A DNA stretch of 64,000 nucleotides, from positions 80,080,029 to 80,144,028 of the forward strand of contig CM070873.1 of NCBI GenBank assembly GCA_036365515.1. Direction: 5' to 3'. Of the stretch, positions 59,601-64,000 are shown in pieces; position 1 is the stretch's first letter; each line of letters opens with the position of its first letter. A program made the position numbers and the translations under genes. This DNA comes from Torymus aiolomorphi (lineage: Eukaryota > Arthropoda > Insecta > Hymenoptera > Torymidae). The notes under the pieces are model-generated. The model made no database searches. It worked only from the letters and a program-made list of their open reading frames with translations, and had not been told where the DNA came from.

Positions 59601-61170
59601 GCAAGAGAGAGAGAGAGAGAGAGAGAAAGAGAAGTGAGTGTATGTGCGCGCGCGCTCCTTGAGCCCAGAAGGTTAAAACGGAAAGAGCGAAGCGGAGAGC
59701 GGCAAGGGGCCCCGACCGTAAAACTCCCGCGGAAGGTGCCCCCTTTCTCTCTCCTCTCTCCCCCCACACACGCGAGGAGGAGAGAACCCTTTCCCCCCCG
59801 TTGGAGAAGCGAGCGCGATTTCTTGTCTCTTCGGCCTTACAGTGCCTGCCTCGGACTCGCGGCAGCCACCAAGATTACAAAGAATTTTTCACAGAGAGAA
59901 GAAGCTGGAAAGACAGATTTTTGAGGGATCCCATGCCGCCTGGTTATATCGGTAGCCTTTTATCATCACTGGCTTCGGCGCGTTTATTCTATACGCGCAC
60001 GCGCATATATACGTACACACGCCCGAGAGCGCGAGAATTTATGCAGATAACGCTCGCTCGGAACTGAAATAATTGCGCCGGGGCTCTCGCTCGCTCTCCC
60101 GCCTGAGCGAGCGAGCGAGCGAGCAAAAAGCAAGCGACCGTTTTGTGTCGGAGGGGAGAGGACTCGGCTCATGCCACGTTGAGTGCGCGCGCGCGTCTTC
60201 GACGATTTGAATTCTTTTTTTTTTTTTTTTCGTGCACGAGACAGCAGCCGTTGTTGTGTTGTTTCGACGCGAGAGTCGGAGAATCATCATATGCGTTTCC
60301 TCGGGTGTTCAATGCAATCAGCGCTTGTATTGTACGTTGTATGTATGCTTTTGATGCTTTGTGTATAGTGTTTGTGGTTGAAAATACATATACTTGTTGG
60401 TTTAATTGATATATTTGTACGTTGGAATAATAATTTTTCAGTGAAACCGAATTATTATATCGCCATAGCGCGTGCGAGTATATCGGCAAACGCGGTATTT
60501 TGCGTCAATATATAATTAAACTTTGGCGGTACCCATATTTTGCGGTATATCCCACCGGACCACTGTAAACATTATCCCGCGAGAATTCAGTCTGTTTTTG
60601 ATCACGCGAATGTAACTGCATTCTATAGTAATATTCAGAAAATTAAAAAGTAACGAAAGAATTAGTAATCATGTCGAAGTGCGTAAAAATAAGAACACCA
60701 GAGAGTTTCGCGGAGAGTAAGGCCATCGAGGTACTATAGTTTATTATTACGAAGCGTTCGTTGCAACAAAGATCTCTCTTAAATATAATTTGGGAATGTA
60801 TATATGTATATATCTTCATTAATATTCATGGCGCGCAGCTAATATTCCATTATAGTGAAGTTCGCGGGTAAAATAGTTTTATGCAACTATTGCCGGCTTC
60901 GAAATTAAATCAAACTATTACCAAGGATGCACACTGAGAGAAATTTGTTCTCAAAATATTTATATTTAACATGGCATTGTAACTATTAAAATATATATAT
61001 ATATATGTTAATGGTTAAAATACCATGTTAAATATAAACATATTCTTCTCTCATTGCATGTATATAGCAAAGTTAAATCAACCAGTGGTGTGCGGCCGAA
61101 ATGCAATTCTGGCATCGAATAGACAACAACTATGACACTGTTCTCGTCACCCCAGACACCCAACCAAACG

Positions 61171-61257
<87 letters not shown>

Positions 61258-61405
61258 TTCATGAACCCGATATCCACGTTCTATAATTACCGAGTTAATT
61301 TTTCCCTCGATTCCTCCCCCACGATTCTTACTACCCTCGGCGTATATACCCGTCGCCTGCTACTCTCCGCGACAATTGCCCAGCTCGTCCCCCCACACAT
61401 ATAAG

Positions 61406-61439
<34 letters not shown>

Positions 61440-61766
61440 AAAATATATATATGTACTAAATCCATATAGAGAATGCGTGCGAGAGCTAGTGATGAGGCGA
61501 TCGGAGTCTCTCACCGTGGGGCTCGTGGGGCTCGGCTAGCGGTGCCTTCAGCCATCCACCCTTGCCCGCGCCCTTGCCTATCGCCACCTTCGGCGCGCAG
61601 CTCATGTCCTTGGCGGCCTCCATCCCAGCGTACAGCTGCTCCTGTTGCTGCTGGATCTGGTGCTGAGGATGCTGCTGGTGCTGCGGCTGCTGGTGCTTGG
61701 GGCCCTGGACGTACGCCGAGCTCGCTGCGGGCGAGTCGGATCGCTGCAGCTCCGCCGCGCTCGCCA
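51080..61766 (-). CDS. MTA1-like: MTA1-like protein (NuRD subunit), nine 3' exons; 5' end outside the window
   Basis: Exons in transcript order: 61766-61515, 57238-56912, 56001-55541, 55444-54983, 54890-54647, 54377-53982, 53892-53746, 51636-51330, 51203-51080. All splice edges are GT-AG and the phases agree throughout (2,720 nt, about 905 codons to TGA). MTA proteins bind HDAC1/2 and scaffold the NuRD deacetylase/remodelling complex in the nucleus. Domains in order: a Gln-rich segment; the second half of BAH ([20 protein letters not shown]); ELM2 ([20 protein letters not shown]); SANT ([20 protein letters not shown]); a GATA-type finger CESC...CRLC (CX2CX17CX2C); a C2H2 finger [10 protein letters not shown]...H; and MTA R1 ([20 protein letters not shown]). 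The C-terminus has [18 protein letters not shown] and ends DDMVVILD. The first half of BAH must lie beyond 64000. Confidence 0.93.
51921..53067. mobile_element. Probable fifth CCC-TIR element, 146-bp TTCGAGA repeats, in an MTA1-like intron
   Basis: The right end reads TTATATAAGGG. The left end reads TCCAATATATAATTTTATCA, i.e. CCC with one change. AA stands on both sides (51919-51920 and 53068-53069). The interior has 146-bp tandem units (GAGCATTCGAGATAATC at 52217, 52363 and 52509), shorter derivatives, and a last unit in reverse orientation (52921-53067). Units are full of TCTCGAA / TTCGAGA and GCGCGCGTAGCGCGC. Confidence 0.65.
52039..52180. mobile_element. Short GGGCC MITE, copy 4, with TAG duplication
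   Basis: TAG at 52036-52038 and 52181-52183. Neighbouring 146-bp units read GCGTAGCGCG without the insert. The 3-bp duplication and GG ends suggest a PIF/Harbinger-type origin. Confidence 0.85.
53590..53640. repeat. (AT)n / A-rich simple repeat
   Basis: ATATATATATA followed by A runs broken by single G. It lies in an MTA1-like intron. Confidence 0.85.
56076..56331. mobile_element. 256-bp foldback MITE packed with TTACTAATTTAATTAGTAG-type words
   Basis: TA on both sides (56074-56075 and 56332-56333). Ends TACTTTCTAAAGTTGAATTA and the mirrored TACTCTCTAAAGTTGAATTA. The interior is a chain of ACTAATT/AATTAGT pairs. It lies in the MTA1-like intron between the ELM2/SANT exon and the BAH exon. 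Confidence 0.78.
59585..59634. repeat. (GA)n-rich microsatellite
   Basis: GAGAAAGAGAAAGAGCAAGA then pure GA units. Confidence 0.9.
60932..61056. mobile_element. Small CACTG-type MITE
   Basis: CACTGAGAGAAATTTGTTC at the left and TTCTTCTCTCATTG at the right, with inner pairs TATATTTAACATGG and CCATGTTAAATATA. CA duplicated at 60930-60931 and 61057-61058. Confidence 0.65.
61176..61252. repeat. (AT)n microsatellite
   Basis: About 38 AT units. A shorter tract lies at 61405-61431. Confidence 0.97.
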
Positions 61767-64000
61767 CTGCAATTTGGTACGCGCGCCGACACATCGCCCA
61801 CGGTTAGCCCATATAGACTCAAAGAGTGCACGCGAAAAAGTGTTGTTGTTTTTTGTTGGATTCGAATGGTAAGTTGTGGTCACGGTTTTGTTGATGTTAA
61901 AAGTTTGGTTTGAGTGTAATTATGGGCGTATGTGTTTTTGTGGGATAATATGTATAGTTGATTAGAATGTTGCAATTGCCAAGTGAATTTTACGTTGAAA
62001 GTATAGGTTTCCAAGCTTCCTTTCATTGCTTTTCACTGACAACTGTGAGTCGTACTTAGCTGTTCGAACTCAACGATTTTTATTAAAAATTAGCACTGAT
62101 ACTCATTTTTTATATAGTTTTTACGAAGATTTCAGATAATTGATTATATATTGATGTATGTATAACCTTGGAATAGAGAACAACTGTCTCCTTGACAGAC
62201 ATACAGAGCTTACTTATGCAAATAAATATAATGAAATCATAAATATAAGTAAAGAAACACAAAGTCGTGGAAAATTCAATGTATATGTATAGAATGTGTC
62301 GAGAGTTTCGATTATCGCGCAAGGTTAAAAAACACACACATAGTGTCCTGAAAACGAATACACCACACACTTTTTAAACAAATATACACGAGTACCGTTC
62401 TCGAAAAGGGTATATTTAATGTTTCTAGAGATATATTTTATCTTTAGATATATTTAACAGAAAATACGAGTGTGTATATATACCTACGTCAAATCGATAA
62501 ATCAATAACTTTTATTTAGTAAAATTCAACCTCCGCGGCGCGTTGAAATTACTAAACCGAAGTTCTGTTATTAAAAAAGTTTCGCCGCTACAGAGTTGCA
62601 AATTTCGCTTTAATCGCGCGGGTGAACAATAACGCGCGCGCGGGCAACTTTCGGCCGCACAGTGTATCGCACTGATTGAGCAACAGAAAAGAAAAAATTA
62701 ATAATAACCGTTAATTCGAGCACGGAGCAGGAGACCTTCGCGAGAACTACATCCCAAATCACAGATTCGTGTACTACGCCTATTCCTCTTTGTGTCAGCG
62801 AACATCGTGATATACATTCTCCCCCAACATCGCCGCAAGCACCGGCACCCCCCCCCCTCCCCCTAAAAAGACGCTAGTCATCGTTCACCCTCCTTCCTCC
62901 CTCCCATTCCCAAAATCATCATTTTCCGCGGCAAAAGGAGAGCGCTGCAGCGTGTCGCGACGAACGAATTGAATCGAAAAGCGCGCGCGCGTGGGCCGGC
63001 TTTGCAATTGAATTTCGGCTCGATCGATTCGCGGGGCCGCGGGGGCGGGAGAGAGGAGAGCCATGGCGGCGCGAGTCGCCGCCGAAAAATCATTTGCTGC
63101 GCGCGGCTATATGTGTAGGTGTACGTGCGGTTGCAAAATTTCGATTTTTTTTTCTTTTTTTTTGCAAACGGCGGGGTTCAATTCGCGGAGTAATTCAATT
63201 AAGTCTGTGTGTGTGTGTGTGTAGAGCAGGGGGGGGGCTTTGGGTTTTTACTAACGAAACCGAGAGGAAGCTGCTGAGGGTGGGTTATATGGGGGAGAGC
63301 GTTTTCGTGTATTATGTGCACTGATAGAATTTTTCAAGAAAAATTACCATGAAATTCACGGCAATCAGAGAACATTCGAAGTCTCTGGGAATTTTTACCG
63401 TTGTCAGGGTAATTTTTACTAAGCTTCCCTAAAAATTTTCCTTTACACTCAGAGAAAATTTGTAGAGAAGGTTAGTAAAAATTACCGTGACAACAGTAAA
63501 AGTTCCCAGAGAATTCGGAGTTCCCTGATTGCCGTGAATTTCGCGGTAATTATTCCTGAAAAATTCTATCCGTGTGGTTGGAGCGGCGTGTGTTATTGTA
63601 ATGAAAAATGTTCGGAGAAGGGTAAACAAAGTGTTGAAATGGAGCGTGTATTGACGAAAAGGTGCGGTAATTGCAGTTAATTATAATGAGAATGTTAATT
63701 TCAGTAAGTTTAATTCCAGCCGTAGTAGTTATATTCCTTTCGTGATAAAGTTTTAATATTCACGTGCGAGGAGTGTGTGAGCGCGCGCTGCATCTGATGA
63801 ATTACAGAGTGAGACGTAAAAATAGCCATTCGTTGAATAAAAAAGGAGGAGCGCGCAATTTCTACTGCTCGCGAGAACCAGAAATATAACAGCACGCGTA
63901 AAAAGAAGCATCTATAATACGCTGAAATAATAAAAGGTGCCGGATTCCTCATTCATATATACTTGTATAATGTAGAAGATGTAGCTCAGGTATGTTACGC
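61767..64000 (-). other. Upstream intron of the MTA1-like gene, running off the window
   Basis: The exon at 61515-61766 starts with a CAG acceptor and in mid-codon, so coding continues upstream. I see no BAH N-terminal exon before 64000. A C run (62851-62860), GCGC-rich DNA and a (GT)n tract at 63205-63222 are present. Confidence 0.55.
63319..63574. mobile_element. CACTG/CACGG foldback MITE with TG duplication
   Basis: CACTGATAGAATTTTTCA at the left and CTATCCGTG at the right. TG at 63317-63318 and 63575-63576. Arms share TCACGGCAATCAG and TTAGTAAAAATTACC in inverted orientation. Confidence 0.78.

Larger units (their letters stand above)
57239..61514 (-). other. Long MTA1-like intron
   Basis: 4.3 kb between the Gln-rich exon and the BAH exon. 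It contains a GA-rich run (59585-59634), CT-rich and GCGC-rich stretches, and a long (AT)n. The short ORFs here look like compositional noise. Part could be regulatory, but nothing specific is recognisable. Confidence 0.6.

Noticed and set aside
61008..61404. Tyr-Ile repeat ORFs on both strands
   Set aside because: They are translations of the (AT)n microsatellite.

Overview
This is a eukaryotic (animal) genomic window, very probably from an insect. It holds spliced genes whose products look like insect SF3B2 and MTA1-like. It also holds R1-type, Penelope-like and P-like transposable elements and many kinds of small inverted-repeat transposons. A hymenopteran source is plausible, but nothing in the sequence proves it.

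Layout. 113-2735 (minus) and 30120-32738 (plus) are two nearly identical arms of an inverted segmental duplication. Each arm carries a complete SF3B2 gene with its intron. The plus-strand copy is intact (636 codons). The minus-strand copy has a one-base deletion and is probably a pseudogene. The 27 kb between the arms is almost entirely repeats. In order these are: a (CA)n tract; a ~94-bp satellite holding a P-like element; a decayed R1-clade retrotransposon split by a 9.7-kb tandem-repeat-filled inverted-repeat element; a 5'-truncated Penelope-like element with an inverted arm and a hammerhead-like motif; a stray GID4-like exon; and several TTAA-flanked MITEs. From 32.7 to 48 kb the window is again accessory DNA: AT-rich minisatellites, nested foldback elements, a 3.9-kb transposon with a decayed DDE/D-type transposase, a Helitron scrap, a solo LTR and a non-LTR scrap. 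From 51.1 to 61.8 kb the minus strand carries nine exons of an MTA1-like gene (NuRD chromatin-remodelling subunit). Its first exon(s) lie beyond 64 kb.

Most notable pattern. Four elements (9174-18906, 34419-36201, 34826-35425, 36357-36871), and probably a fifth (51921-53067), share one design. Their terminal inverted repeats start CCC and run into an A/T-rich stretch, they are flanked by a 2-bp target duplication (AA, AT, TA, TG, AA), and their interior is packed with a short palindromic motif that differs in each element. Three insertions can be checked inside the window: one by restoration of a reading frame, one against the mirror arm of a palindrome, and one against a paralogous empty site. 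I cannot assign this group to a named superfamily.

The host genes are ordinary single genes (splicing and chromatin). The rest is best read as a nested record of transposon insertions, much of which can be ordered in time because later elements split earlier ones.
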